Positions 20,227-28,896 are shown, counted from the stretch's first letter. The stretch is DNA of 64,000 bases from Deltaproteobacteria bacterium (GCA_016218825.1 JACRCV010000008.1:25169-89168), one strand, 5' to 3'. Made by a program: numbers and translations. The notes: generated by a model from the sequence alone, not told the origin.

Positions 20227-20798
20227 GACAGATCCTCAATCAGTGAACGGCGCGTCTCCCCCTCGATCGGCGTCCGCGCGTCGTAGCTCGGATGGTCGAT
20301 CTGGAGCAAGACCGGCGTCGTGGGTTCAGCGAAGCCCTTCTGCGCCGTGGGGCTGAGCGGAAAGCGCACGTGCTGGTTCGGGGCGATGCCCTCCGTGCCC
20401 GACACCGGCTCGAGGACCGCCGGAATCGCCTCCGGCCCCACCACCAAGGCGATGCGCTTCTCCATTCCCGCGAGCCGCTGCAGCTCGTGGCGGACGTTGA
20501 TCCCTTCGGGCAGGTCGATCACCAGACAGGCGGACAGCACCGAGCTGTTGGGCAGCATCGCGTTGTAGACGTCGCACTCCGCCTGCAGCGCCGCCTTGTC
20601 GGTGATCCCCTCGGCGCGCATCGTCTCGTGGAGCTGAAAGAACACGGTGTCGCGGCTCTCGAACACGAAGCTGATGCGGTTACCCACCGGCACCCGGCGC
20701 ACCTTCTTCAGCGCCACGACCCGCTTGCGCATGTCGAGGCGGACCTTCTCGTACTCTTCAAGGCTCAACAGCTCCGTGACGACAATCGGCTTGGCCAT
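20223..20798 (-). CDS. DUF3501 family protein
   Basis: The product has 191 residues starting MAKPIVVTELLSLEEYEKVR. The segments VPVGNRISFVFESRDTVFFQ and ELQRLAGMEKRIAL are those I associate with DUF3501, a cytoplasmic family of unknown activity. Its genes usually sit beside a rubrerythrin and an HdrD/GlpC-like Fe-S oxidoreductase. Here the Fe-S oxidoreductase is 22 bp upstream and no rubrerythrin is present in the window. The 3' end overlaps the CcmI-like lipoprotein gene by 4 bp (ATGA). Function is unassigned; a role in oxidative-stress electron transfer comes from family context only. Confidence 0.85.
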   Translation of the reverse strand: MAKPIVVTELLSLEEYEKVRLDMRKRVVALKKVRRVPVGNRISFVFESRDTVFFQLHETMRAEGITDKAALQAECDVYNAMLPNSSVLSACLVIDLPEGINVRHELQRLAGMEKRIALVVGPEAIPAVLEPVSGTEGIAPNQHVRFPLSPTAQKGFAEPTTPVLLQIDHPSYDARTPIEGETRRSLIEDLS

Positions 20799-20820
20799 GA
20801 CTCGAGACCTCCCGCCGCCC

Positions 20821-22119
20821 TCAATCCGCGGCCTTCAGACCGTACGCGTCGCGCAGGATCTCCACCGGGTGCCGCGCCTGCCGGCCGGTGCCGCGTGCGA
20901 TCGCGAGGCGCGCCGCCGGACAATCCGAGGCGTAGCTGGTGGCGGCAGTGGCGAGCATGTCGTCACACAGCCCGCGCGCCATGCGCTCGGCCATGCGAAC
21001 ATGCGCCTTCTGCATCCCCCAGATCGGCGCCGCCGGCCGCCCGCTCTCTACGACGCTGACGGTGGTGTCCGGCATCAACGCCAACAGATCGCGGCTCTTC
21101 AGGCCGATCTTCTGGGCCTGCAAGTGACTCGCGGCGTGGTACCCCAAGTGCCCGGCGCCGGCGACGAAGTCGGTGCGCAGCTTGCCCTCGCCGTGCAAGC
21201 GCATCAGGTACTCGCAGGCCTCGAGGGTGTGCGCCGCGACCCGCGCCGCCTCCGGGGTCGCGAGGAGCTTGGGGTAGTCGTCTTTGAGGGTGAAGGAGCA
21301 GGTGGGATCGGGGACGACGATCAGGTAGCCCTGGTCGACGAGGCCGATGAGCGCCCGCACGTTCTTCCGCGCCGCCGCGACCGCGCCCTCGACGTCGCCG
21401 ACCTGCAGATGCGGCGCGCCACAGCAACGCACCCGCGGGATCGCGACCTCGACCCCGTGGTGCCACAACACCTGCGTCAGCGCCTTGCCGACGCCGACCT
21501 CGTGGTAGTCGACGCCGCAGGTCGGAAACAGCGCCACTTTGGCGGCCGCGCCCGCCGCGCCCTTGGCCGCGGTCGGGGCGGGTGAACGGCGGGCCGACGC
21601 GAACCAGCGTCCGAACGACAGCGGCGCGAACGGCGCCGGTTGGTGCTCGCGATCCACACCCGCGACCTTCTCGACCACGAACCGAGCGACGCCGGCGCCG
21701 GCGAGCGCGTTCGCGAGCGGCGCGAAGAACGAGCCGAGCCTGCCGACGACGTCGGGGCGCGCCCAGACATTCGCCCGAACGTCGACGCCGCGTTGGCGGG
21801 CAAGGACGGCGCGGCCCCGGAGCATCAGCCGCGGAAAGTCGACGTCGTGGGGATGGGGTGGCAGGTTTGGGCAATGCACGGTGCAGAGCTTGCAGTCGTC
21901 GCACAGCGACACGACCTTCGCGAGGTCGGCCTCGGTGAGGGCGTCGATCCCGACAGCACCGGCGGCGAGACACGGGTCAACGCGATCGAAGACGCTCACG
22001 AAGGCAGGGCAGAGATCGAAGCAGAGCCGACAACCATGACAGATGCTGAAGACACGCTTCAGCTCTGCTTCCAACCGTTCGGGTCGAAAGTAATCGCTGG
22101 TCGTCACGTCGTACGGCAT
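20821..22119 (-). CDS. HdrD/GlpC-like Fe-S oxidoreductase with degenerate second CCG domain
   Basis: The product has 432 residues from the ATG at 22119 (MPYDVTTSDYF); the open frame further upstream is not used. Two [4Fe-4S] motifs lie near the N-terminus (CHGCRLCFDLCPAF and CDDCKLCTVHCPNLPP). The first cysteine-rich CCG domain is intact (FPTCGVDYHEVG ... RVRCCGAPH). In the second, the usual HxxCH is YHAASH (Ser331), and the usual ECSG-like segment is VVESGRPAAPIWG with Gly about 360 in place of Cys, so its cluster ligands look lost. It is the first gene of the five-gene redox operon and likely passes electrons between cofactors. A palindrome lies in its leader. Confidence 0.85.
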   Translation of the reverse strand: MPYDVTTSDYFRPERLEAELKRVFSICHGCRLCFDLCPAFVSVFDRVDPCLAAGAVGIDALTEADLAKVVSLCDDCKLCTVHCPNLPPHPHDVDFPRLMLRGRAVLARQRGVDVRANVWARPDVVGRLGSFFAPLANALAGAGVARFVVEKVAGVDREHQPAPFAPLSFGRWFASARRSPAPTAAKGAAGAAAKVALFPTCGVDYHEVGVGKALTQVLWHHGVEVAIPRVRCCGAPHLQVGDVEGAVAAARKNVRALIGLVDQGYLIVVPDPTCSFTLKDDYPKLLATPEAARVAAHTLEACEYLMRLHGEGKLRTDFVAGAGHLGYHAASHLQAQKIGLKSRDLLALMPDTTVSVVESGRPAAPIWGMQKAHVRMAERMARGLCDDMLATAATSYASDCPAARLAIARGTGRQARHPVEILRDAYGLKAAD

Positions 22120-22137
22120 GAGCTCACTCGAAAGCCG

Positions 22138-22166
22138 CCCACCACGCCGGCTTTCTCGGCGGTGGG
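22138..22166 (-). promoter_or_regulatory. Leader hairpin upstream of the redox operon
   Basis: A palindrome occurs 18 bp before the Fe-S oxidoreductase start. Outer arms cccacc/ggtggg and inner arms gccg/cggc are separated by a 2-nt bulge and a 7-nt loop. In the mRNA it would sit over or just upstream of the ribosome-binding region, so it could be an operator or a translational control hairpin. This is pattern only; no known motif was recognised. Confidence 0.3.
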
Positions 22167-22273
22167 TAGTCTTCGCCCACAAACCTTCGAAACGCGCCGC
22201 TAACATACCGTTCGGCCGGGGGAAATCAAGCCGGTCCCGATGATGCGCAGCCGGGAATGGGGATGGCGTTTCC

Positions 22274-22301
22274 TTGACAACCACGGTAACCAGCGTGATC
22301 T
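22274..22301 (+). promoter_or_regulatory. Possible sigma-70-type promoter for the COG2509 flavoprotein
   Basis: A perfect TTGACA -35 hexamer at 22274-22279 is followed, after 16 bp, by a poor -10 candidate (TGATCT, 22296-22301). This stretch is less GC-rich than its surroundings and lies 30-57 bp before the preferred ATG at 22331. The weak -10 keeps confidence low. Confidence 0.3.
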
Positions 22302-22330
22302 GTACAACACCTGCACCCGGGTCAAAACGA

Positions 22331-23977
22331 ATGGTAGACAAGAGCCTGCAGCAAATCCGCGTTCGAGAGCTGGCGTTACCGGTCGAAGAAGCGCTCGACC
22401 CCGATGTCCCCTTGCGCCAGCTCACCGCCCAAAAGCTCGGCATCGCCGCGGCGTCGCTGCCGCCGCTCAAGGTCGTGCGCCGCGCCCTCGACGCCCGGCA
22501 CCGGGCGCTGCGCTACGTCTACACCGTCGAGCTGCGCCTCGACACCAAGACCGCCGAGCGGCTCGCCAGGACCGGCGACATCGAGACCGCGCGCAAGGTC
22601 GAGCGCTACAAGTACCAGCTGAAGAAGAAGCCCGACGCCGCCCAACCGCTGGTCGTCGGCTCCGGCCCCGCCGGCCTGTTCGCGGCGCTGTCGCTCGCCG
22701 AGGCCGGCTGGCCGCCGGTGGTGATCGAGCGCGGCCGCCCGGTGGCGGAGCGCGGCCGCGACGTCAGCACCCTCTACGCCCGCGGCATCCTCCACCCCGA
22801 CTCCAACGTCTGCTACGGCGAGGGCGGCGCCGGCACCTACTCGGACGGCAAGCTCTACACCCGCGTCAACGACCCCCGCGTCGACCGGGTCATGGAGGCG
22901 CTGGTCGGCTTCGGCTCCGACCCCGACATCCTCGTCGACCACCGCCCCCACCTCGGCACCGACCGTTTGGTGCAGCTGTTGGTCACGATCCGCGCCCACC
23001 TCGAGGCGCTCGGCACGGTGTTCCGCTTCTCCACCACCGCCGAGCGGTTCGAGGTCAAGGACGGCAGCCTGAAGACCGTGATCTTGCGCGACGGCGAGCG
23101 GATCCCGGTAGACACCACGGTGCTCGCCACCGGCCACTCGGCCCGCGAGATCTGGGAGCGCCTCCTCGACGCCGGCCTGCCGCTCGAGAAGCGCCCGTTC
23201 GCGGTCGGTTTCCGCGTCGAGCACCCGCAGTCGCTGATCAATCGGCTGCGCTACGGCGCCACCGCCAACCGCGGCATCCTGCCGGCCGCCGACTACCGCC
23301 TGACCTACAACGAGTCGGGTGACGAAGGCCGGGGCGTCTATTCGTTCTGCATGTGCCCCGGCGGCGTCGTCGTCCCGACCCCGACGCAGAGCGAAGAGCT
23401 GTGCATCAACGGCATGAGCCACGCATCACGCTCCGGCCGCTTCGCGAACAGCGCCCTCGTCGTGACGGTGTCGCCCGCGGACTACGCCGCGGCCGGCTTC
23501 GAGGGGCCGCTCGCCGGGGTGCAGTTCCAGCACGCCGCCGAGCACAAGGCCTACGAGCTCGGCGGCGGCGCGTTCGTCGCCCCGGCCTGCCGGATCACCG
23601 ACTTCATGAACAAGCGTCCCTCGAGCCAGCTGGGGACCACGAGCTACCGGCGCGGCATCTGGCCCGCCGACCTCGAGGCGCTCTACCCGGCGGCGGTCAA
23701 CGATGCCCTGCGCCGCGGCATCGCCTCGTTCGAGAAGAAGATGCACGGCTTCTTGACCGAGGACGCGGTGCTGCTCGGCGTCGAGACCCGCACCTCGTCT
23801 CCGGTGCGGGTGCCGCGCGGCGAGGACATGCAGGCCACCGGCGCCACCGGCCTGTACCCGGCGGGCGAAGGCGTCGGCTACGGCGGCGGTATCATCTCGT
23901 CGGCGGTCGACGGCATGCGCGCCGCCGAGAGCATCTTGCAGTCGGTCGGCGCCGAGCGCGTCGTCGTCGAAGGCTAA
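22331..23977 (+). CDS. COG2509-type FAD-dependent dehydrogenase
   Basis: The product has 548 residues from ATG 22331 (MVDKSLQQIRV). The upstream ATG at 22274 would add a non-conserved 19-residue leader overlapping the promoter candidate. An N-terminal domain of about 100 residues (FAD-independent, basic) is followed by the dinucleotide motif VVGSGPAGLFAALSLAE and family signatures NVCYGEGGAGTYSDGKLYT and GEGVGYGGGIISSAVDG. These identify the large uncharacterised FAD-dependent dehydrogenase family COG2509. The cytoplasmic role and substrate are unknown in the family. The gene stands alone, divergent from the redox operon and convergent with the cysteine desulfurase gene. Confidence 0.85.
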   Translation: MVDKSLQQIRVRELALPVEEALDPDVPLRQLTAQKLGIAAASLPPLKVVRRALDARHRALRYVYTVELRLDTKTAERLARTGDIETARKVERYKYQLKKKPDAAQPLVVGSGPAGLFAALSLAEAGWPPVVIERGRPVAERGRDVSTLYARGILHPDSNVCYGEGGAGTYSDGKLYTRVNDPRVDRVMEALVGFGSDPDILVDHRPHLGTDRLVQLLVTIRAHLEALGTVFRFSTTAERFEVKDGSLKTVILRDGERIPVDTTVLATGHSAREIWERLLDAGLPLEKRPFAVGFRVEHPQSLINRLRYGATANRGILPAADYRLTYNESGDEGRGVYSFCMCPGGVVVPTPTQSEELCINGMSHASRSGRFANSALVVTVSPADYAAAGFEGPLAGVQFQHAAEHKAYELGGGAFVAPACRITDFMNKRPSSQLGTTSYRRGIWPADLEALYPAAVNDALRRGIASFEKKMHGFLTEDAVLLGVETRTSSPVRVPRGEDMQATGATGLYPAGEGVGYGGGIISSAVDGMRAAESILQSVGAERVVVEG

Positions 23978-23992
23978 GGGCGCTCTGCACTT

Positions 23993-24049
23993 CTTTTGAT
24001 TCCCGCGCCCCCACTCCCCCAACCCCTCGCCCCCGGGTGGGGCGCGGGG
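23993..24049. repeat. Dispersed C/G-rich palindromic repeat, copy 1
   Basis: The sequence starts with tttgattcccgcg, continues with a run of C-rich blocks and ends in cgcccccgggtggggcg. A second, longer copy with the same start and end occurs at 38852-38929. Copy 1 lies in the intergenic space between two convergent genes, copy 2 inside the coding start of an MlaC-like gene. The internal symmetry suggests a REP-like element. Confidence 0.55.
24002..24049. terminator. Strong hairpin between convergent genes, possible bidirectional terminator
   Basis: The left arm cccgcgcccccac (24002-24014) pairs with gtggggcgcggg (24037-24048), about 12 bp with one bulged C. No U-tract follows, so classical Rho-independent termination is uncertain. 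The position between two convergent 3' ends favours a terminator or 3'-end stabiliser. It is part of the dispersed repeat. Confidence 0.4.
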
Positions 24050-24069
24050 AGCGTGCCGTCGCGCCGACC

Positions 24070-25218
24070 TCAGGCGCCGCGGGCCTTGACCTCGCGATAC
24101 GCCCGGGAGAGCGCCAGCGCCGCCCGGCGGACGTCATCGGTGGTGGTGCTGCGCCCGAGCGACAGCCGCACCGCGCCCCAGGCCGACGCCTCGGGCACCC
24201 CCATCGCCAGCAGCACCGGCGATGGTCGCTCGCCGCCGTCGTGACAGGCGGCGCCGGTCGACGCCGCGATCTCGGGTGCCGCCGCCAACAGGGCGCTGCC
24301 GCGCACCCCGTCGAAGCTGACGTTGAGGGTGTTCGGCAGCCGCGCGTGCGGCTGGCCGTTGCGGCGGATGCCCGGCAGCTCACGCGCCAGGAGCGTCCAC
24401 AGCTCCTCGGTGAGGGTCGTCAGGCGCTTGGCCTCGACCGCCAGGTCGCGCGCCGCGAGCTCGCACGCGGCCCCGAGGCCGACGATGTGCGGCACGTTCT
24501 CGGTGCCCGGCCGCAAGCCGCGCTCGTGCCCGGCGCCGAGCAACAACGGCTTGAGCGGCACGCCGCGACGGACGTAGAGCGCGCCGACCCCCTTCGGGGC
24601 ATAGAGCTTGTGCCCGGCGATCGACAGCAAGTCGACGTCGAGGTCGCCGACCCGGGTCTCGATCTTGCCCACCGCCTGCGCCGCATCGGTGTGCATCAAC
24701 GCGCCGCGCGCGTGGGCGGCGCGCGCGATCTCGGCCACCGGCATCAGCGCCCCGGTCTCGTTCTGCGCCAGCATCACCGTCACCAGCAGGGTGTCGACGG
24801 TCATCGCCGCCGCCACCATCGCCGGGTCGACGCGACCGTCGGCGCCGACCGGCACCCTGGTCACCCGATAGCCGCACTCCTCGAGGTGACGACAGGGGGC
24901 GCTGATCGCCGGATGCTCCACGGTGGTGGTGACGATGTGGCGCTCGTCGGGGTTGGCGTCGCAGACCCCGCGCAGCGCGAGGTTGTTGGCCTCGGTGCCG
25001 CCGGAGGTGAACAACACCTCTTCGGGCGTGCAGTCGATGAGCCTCGCCACCTGCGCCCGCGCCGCCTCCACCGCGGCGTGGGCCCGCTGCCCCAGGCTGT
25101 GGCCGCTCGAAGGGTTGCCGTACTCGCCGCGCAGATACGGCAGCATCGCCTCCAGCACCCTCGGGTACACCGGCGTCGTCGCGTTGTGGTCGAGGTAGAT
25201 GAGGTCCGTCGGGCTCAT
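24070..25218 (-). CDS. Cysteine desulfurase (NifS/IscS-type, class V aminotransferase)
   Basis: The product has 382 residues. It has all NifS/IscS landmarks: N-terminal YLDHNATTPV, the Thr/Glu motif FTSGGTEANN, PLP-binding Asp/Gln region HTDAAQAVGK, Schiff-base Lys in SIAGHKLYAPKG and the active-site loop Cys in STGAACHDG. The enzyme releases sulfur from cysteine as an enzyme persulfide for Fe-S cluster or thio-cofactor assembly; some members also act on selenocysteine. No IscU, SufE or TusA gene lies next to it. A small lipoprotein gene ends 30 bp upstream, in the same direction. Its products could feed the Fe-S-rich proteins of the 17-22 kb operon and the putative selenoprotein at 58441, but that is speculation. 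Confidence 0.93.
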   Translation of the reverse strand: MSPTDLIYLDHNATTPVYPRVLEAMLPYLRGEYGNPSSGHSLGQRAHAAVEAARAQVARLIDCTPEEVLFTSGGTEANNLALRGVCDANPDERHIVTTTVEHPAISAPCRHLEECGYRVTRVPVGADGRVDPAMVAAAMTVDTLLVTVMLAQNETGALMPVAEIARAAHARGALMHTDAAQAVGKIETRVGDLDVDLLSIAGHKLYAPKGVGALYVRRGVPLKPLLLGAGHERGLRPGTENVPHIVGLGAACELAARDLAVEAKRLTTLTEELWTLLARELPGIRRNGQPHARLPNTLNVSFDGVRGSALLAAAPEIAASTGAACHDGGERPSPVLLAMGVPEASAWGAVRLSLGRSTTTDDVRRAALALSRAYREVKARGA

Positions 25219-25248
25219 GGGCTCCTCCGTCCTTTCGCCGGGGCGCGG

Positions 25249-25572
25249 TCAATCCGCGCCTGCCCGGTCTGCGTCCGCCGCGCCGTTCGCCTCGGCGCCC
25301 GCGGGGTCCGCGTCGCCCTTCGATCCATCCGCCGCGCCGCCGTCAGCATCGTCGCCGTCGCCCGCAGCAGCGGGCCGATCTCCGTCATCGACGACCGCCG
25401 GGTTGCCGTCGTCGCCGCCGCCCCCGTGGCCATTCCCTGGCTCCTGAGGCCCCGGATCTCCCGCGGCCGGGGCCGGGGGGCGGCGACCTTCGGGGAGCGG
25501 CACCGTGTCGATCAGGCACGCCGCCGCGAGCGCGACGAGGATGACGGCGACGGCGAGGACGACGCGGCGCAT
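25249..25572 (-). CDS. Small Asp/Gly-rich lipoprotein
   Basis: The product has 107 residues from the ATG at 25572 (MRRVVLAVAV). A clear lipoprotein signal ends in ALAAAC. The mature part is low complexity, dominated by Gly, Asp, Ala and Pro (GHGGGGDDGNPAVVDDGDR), with no predicted fold. Its 3' end is 30 bp before the cysteine desulfurase start, so the two may be co-transcribed. The function is unknown. The low complexity and short length leave some doubt that it is a real protein, but the signal peptide and lipobox are convincing. Confidence 0.55.
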   Translation of the reverse strand: MRRVVLAVAVILVALAAACLIDTVPLPEGRRPPAPAAGDPGPQEPGNGHGGGGDDGNPAVVDDGDRPAAAGDGDDADGGAADGSKGDADPAGAEANGAADADRAGAD

Positions 25573-25603
25573 GGTCGGGCCGCAGCCTACCACGCCGGTA
25601 CGC

Positions 25604-26425
25604 TCACGGACACGCGATGTCGATGCCGTAGTTGATCACCAGATCGCGCTGCAGGTAGTCGGCGTGCAGGTCCTGCGCCATGTCGGAGGCGTTCACCAGA
25701 TCGCCCTGATCTGCAGTGCACACGCCGCCGATGCCGTTGTCGTTGTGATCCAACAACGCGATGATCTTGTAGCTCCCGGCCGGCACCGCGCTGAAGCCAT
25801 AGGCCACCGCGGCGCTCGGACTGGAGAAGTCCTGGGCGCCGAGGTCCAACGTCGCGTTGGCGAAGGGCGCGAGCGCACACAGCGGCGGACAGCTCGAGGT
25901 GTCGGCGAACAACCCGACGTAGAGCTTGCCGGCCAGGTCGGCGGTCGGCGCCCCGAGCAGGGTCGGCGCCCGGCGGACCGTGCCCGCGACCCGATACGCC
26001 TGCGCGAGCCCGGTGTTGTCGACGACGAGCGGCCCGACCGTGTCGCCGATCCCGGAGATCGGCCCGGCGGTCACCCCGACCGACAAATAGACCGTGTCGT
26101 GGGCGGCGTACCCCAAGTCCCGCACCGTGTCCCACACGAAGGTGTGCGGCACCCCGTCCGCTGACGATGCCAGACCCAGGACGATTGGGCTCGTGGCCGC
26201 AGCCGTCGCATCCTTCGTGGTCGCGGCGGAGGTACCCCAACGAAACCCGGCGTTGACCAGGCGGGAGGCCGGGTCGCGCACCAGAAAGCTGACCGTGACG
26301 TCGCCGGCGAGCGCCGCGCCACCCAGGCTTATCGTCGCCACCGGCACGTCGGGCTCGTCGCCGCTCTGCCCGCAGGCCACGACCGCGAACACCACCATCA
26401 GCATCGCCGTGCATCGAGTGCTCAT
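25604..26425 (-). CDS. Hypothetical lipoprotein, last gene of the sigma/caspase operon
   Basis: The product has 273 residues. A signal peptide with lipobox VVAC (FAVVACGQSG) is followed by an all-beta domain with an Ig-like look (about 30-130). A C-terminal module follows whose segment ALLDHNDNGIGGV resembles the calcium-binding or beta-sandwich motif common in myxobacterial surface lipoproteins. Several Cys (SSCPPLC, GVC, IAC) could form disulfides. Its ATG directly abuts the stop codon of the caspase-like gene, so it belongs to the ECF sigma, anti-sigma, caspase operon. No enzyme motif is seen; a surface partner of the caspase-barrel protein is an inference. Confidence 0.75.
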   Translation of the reverse strand: MSTRCTAMLMVVFAVVACGQSGDEPDVPVATISLGGAALAGDVTVSFLVRDPASRLVNAGFRWGTSAATTKDATAAATSPIVLGLASSADGVPHTFVWDTVRDLGYAAHDTVYLSVGVTAGPISGIGDTVGPLVVDNTGLAQAYRVAGTVRRAPTLLGAPTADLAGKLYVGLFADTSSCPPLCALAPFANATLDLGAQDFSSPSAAVAYGFSAVPAGSYKIIALLDHNDNGIGGVCTADQGDLVNASDMAQDLHADYLQRDLVINYGIDIACP

Positions 26426-28054
26426 CTAGAAGCTCCACGACGCCGTGGCCAACGCCACGGCGCTCAGTCCCTGCAACTGCCCCAAGAGATAGTCGCCACC
26501 GACGCGCAGACCCACCGCCGCACTGTGAACGAGCCGCAGCCGGGCGAGCCCCACCGCGCCGACGCCGCCCGAATAGCTCTGACGCGCGGTGCTATAAAAC
26601 GTGCCCGCCGGCGCCCGGCGGACGTACGCGGCTCCGGCACGGATGCCGGCGCCGAGCTTCAATCGCCCGACCTCGAAGTGCGACAGCACGGCCAGCGCCG
26701 CGGTCGCGGCCTGGAGGTCGACGTCGACCGCCTGGTCGTTGATGCGCCACACGTCGCGGCCGCCGCCCACCTGAACCGTGAGCTCGACGTCGAGGGCGCG
26801 GCGCAGCCAGCCTTCGACCCGAAACGCCAAGCCGGCGCCGCCGAGCAGGTTGCGACGGGCGCCGTAGCGGCTGCCGGGCACCACGAGGGCGCCGAGGTGC
26901 AGCTCCAGCTGCCGCGCCGGCTCGGCGCTCCACAGGTCGGAGAGCGACAGGGTCTCGCCTTCGCCGACGAAGACCTTCTGCGCCGTGGCTTCGGCCGCGC
27001 CCGGCGCCGCCAGCACGATCTCGTGCCAGCCGGCCTCGACGACGATGCCCCGCGGGAGCGTGCCCTTGTCGGTGCCGTCGACGCGGACGCTGAAGCCCTC
27101 GAGCGCCTCGTCATAGGAGAGCAGCACCGGCCGGCCGCGGCGGTGGCGCCGGCCGGCGAGGACGATTGGATCCTCGCCTTCGACCGTCAAGATCGCGGTC
27201 GGCCGCTGGGCGCCGTGCGAAAACCGGTAGGTCTCCTGGCGCGCGAAGTCGTGCGCCTCGATGACCGAGGTCGCGCCGTCGCCGTTCTCGTCGAAGCCGG
27301 CGAGGGCGGCGATGAAGAAGTGGGTGTAGATGTCGTGCCCGAGGGTGGGATCTTCGCGCGCCGTCTCGCCCCAGGCCGACGCCGACAGCACCACGCTGGC
27401 GCTCGAGACCTCGTAGAGGGGACGGACCGGCGCGCCTTTGACCCCCGCGAGGTAGCGCTGCATCGAGTCGCCGAGCGACGACTTGCCGGCGCCCGAGTAG
27501 CAGGTCGCGAGGATCAACACCTTGCGCCGACTCGCGAGCGCCTCGAAGCGTCGCACCAGCTCGTCGAGCGGCAGCCCGGTCGCGAGCGGCTGGTCGCGGC
27601 GCGTGTCCCGCAACGCCACGACCTGCTTCAGCCCGCCGCCGGCGCCGGTCGCCAAGGTGCCGTGCGTCGACACGTAGACCACGACGGTGTCGGCCGCCGA
27701 TCCCGTCAGGGAAAGGTCCTCGAGCGCGGCGGTGACCCGATCCTTGCGACCCTCGACCCCGGTGAGGACCGTGGCGACGAAGCCGCCCGACTTGACCAGG
27801 GCCGCCGCGAGATCGCGCGCGTCGGCCTCCGCGAACGACAACGCCGGAAAGCTCGGGTCGTCGAAGCTCGACACCCCGATCGCCAACAGGCGCCGCTTGC
27901 CGCTCGAGCCGCTCGCCGGCGTGCCGGTGCCGACGAACACCGGGCCTTTGTCTCCGACCCCGGCTGTGGCCGCGAACGCCTCGACGCCCATGCCGACGAA
28001 CAGCAGGACCGCGAGCGCGTCTCGAGCCTGTAAGGAGGGTGGACGCACGCTCAC
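26426..28054 (-). CDS. Exported caspase-like (C14) peptidase with PEGA-like segment and C-terminal beta-barrel
   Basis: The product has 542 residues and starts at a GTG that overlaps the anti-sigma stop (GTGA). A signal peptide ends near residue 30 (EAFAATAG). A caspase/metacaspase domain (about 54-290) has the His-Cys dyad: His131 in VVYVSTHGTL and Cys185 in LILATCYSGAG. After a PEGA-like beta segment (about 320-350, VRVDGTDKGTLPRG) the last 170 residues alternate like an outer-membrane barrel and end in ATASWSF with a terminal Phe. It would therefore sit in the periplasm or outer membrane rather than the cytosol. Specificity, usually Arg/Lys for metacaspases, is not deducible. Confidence 0.85.
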   Translation of the reverse strand: MSVRPPSLQARDALAVLLFVGMGVEAFAATAGVGDKGPVFVGTGTPASGSSGKRRLLAIGVSSFDDPSFPALSFAEADARDLAAALVKSGGFVATVLTGVEGRKDRVTAALEDLSLTGSAADTVVVYVSTHGTLATGAGGGLKQVVALRDTRRDQPLATGLPLDELVRRFEALASRRKVLILATCYSGAGKSSLGDSMQRYLAGVKGAPVRPLYEVSSASVVLSASAWGETAREDPTLGHDIYTHFFIAALAGFDENGDGATSVIEAHDFARQETYRFSHGAQRPTAILTVEGEDPIVLAGRRHRRGRPVLLSYDEALEGFSVRVDGTDKGTLPRGIVVEAGWHEIVLAAPGAAEATAQKVFVGEGETLSLSDLWSAEPARQLELHLGALVVPGSRYGARRNLLGGAGLAFRVEGWLRRALDVELTVQVGGGRDVWRINDQAVDVDLQAATAALAVLSHFEVGRLKLGAGIRAGAAYVRRAPAGTFYSTARQSYSGGVGAVGLARLRLVHSAAVGLRVGGDYLLGQLQGLSAVALATASWSF

Positions 28055-28896
28055 CTCTCGGGCGCGCCGGCGCCCGTCACGACCCGGGCGGCGATGCCCA
28101 CCGGCGTGCCGCCGAGATCGCGCTCGATGAAGGCCGGCGGCGCCGTGCTCCAGCCGGGTTCGACGGCGCCGACGACCAACGCGACGTCGATGGCCGCCAT
28201 CGACGCCGCCAGGACAAAGAGATGCGGTCCAGGCTCGCCGCGGACGTCATAGGCCACGAAGCCGGCCGCGGTGGACAAGCGTCCCGCCCCGGGCGGCGCG
28301 GCCTCGACCTCGCCGGCAAACAGCAGCGTCGGCGCGGTGCCCGGTCGCGCGTGCAGGACGACGACGTGCGCGTCCCGATCGACGCCGTAGCGCGCCTCGA
28401 AGACGTGCGCCGCGACGCCCGGCGCCTCCGACACCGCCACGAGCGCCAACGATGCCTGCGGGGCGAGGCGCGCGCCCTTGACCCCGGCGTCCGGCCGGGG
28501 GCCGACGGGCAGGCCGACCAGCACGACGAGCGCCGCCACGGTCGCGGTCGCGAGCCCGGCGAGGCCCCACTTGAGCCCGGCGGTCAGGTCGGCGTCGCCG
28601 AACAGCCAGCGCCAGGGACGGTCCTCGACCGACGCCGCTCGCGGCGCCGCGGCGCGCGACGTCGTCTCGACGTTGACCCACACGCGCTCGAGGCTCGCTG
28701 CAGCCGCGGCCGGCTGCTCGAGCGCGAACAGGTGCAACAGCAGGGTCTCCTCGTCGAGCCCGGCCTCGGCGAGCGCCGCCGCGCAGTCCGGACAATCGGA
28801 CTCGAGGTGCAGGGCGAGCTGCTGCCGCAGCGCCGCCGACAGCGATCCTTGCACCAGGAGCGCGAGGCGCTCCGGACTCAGAATGCAGCGACTCAT
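28051..28896 (-). CDS. Anti-sigma factor-like membrane protein with zinc-binding motif
   Basis: The product has 281 residues from the ATG at 28896 (MSRCILSPERL), overlapping the sigma factor stop as ATGA. Its N-terminal cytoplasmic part has a zinc-finger-like H-x4-C-x2-C (His30, Cys35, Cys38), close to the ZAS anti-sigma motif Hx3Cx2C. One transmembrane helix lies at about 105-130 (GLAGLATATVAALVVLVG), and a periplasmic domain follows. This topology suits a regulator that holds the ECF sigma factor and senses an envelope signal. Its 3' end overlaps the caspase-like gene by 4 bp. Confidence 0.78.
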   Translation of the reverse strand: MSRCILSPERLALLVQGSLSAALRQQLALHLESDCPDCAAALAEAGLDEETLLLHLFALEQPAAAAASLERVWVNVETTSRAAAPRAASVEDRPWRWLFGDADLTAGLKWGLAGLATATVAALVVLVGLPVGPRPDAGVKGARLAPQASLALVAVSEAPGVAAHVFEARYGVDRDAHVVVLHARPGTAPTLLFAGEVEAAPPGAGRLSTAAGFVAYDVRGEPGPHLFVLAASMAAIDVALVVGAVEPGWSTAPPAFIERDLGGTPVGIAARVVTGAGAPER

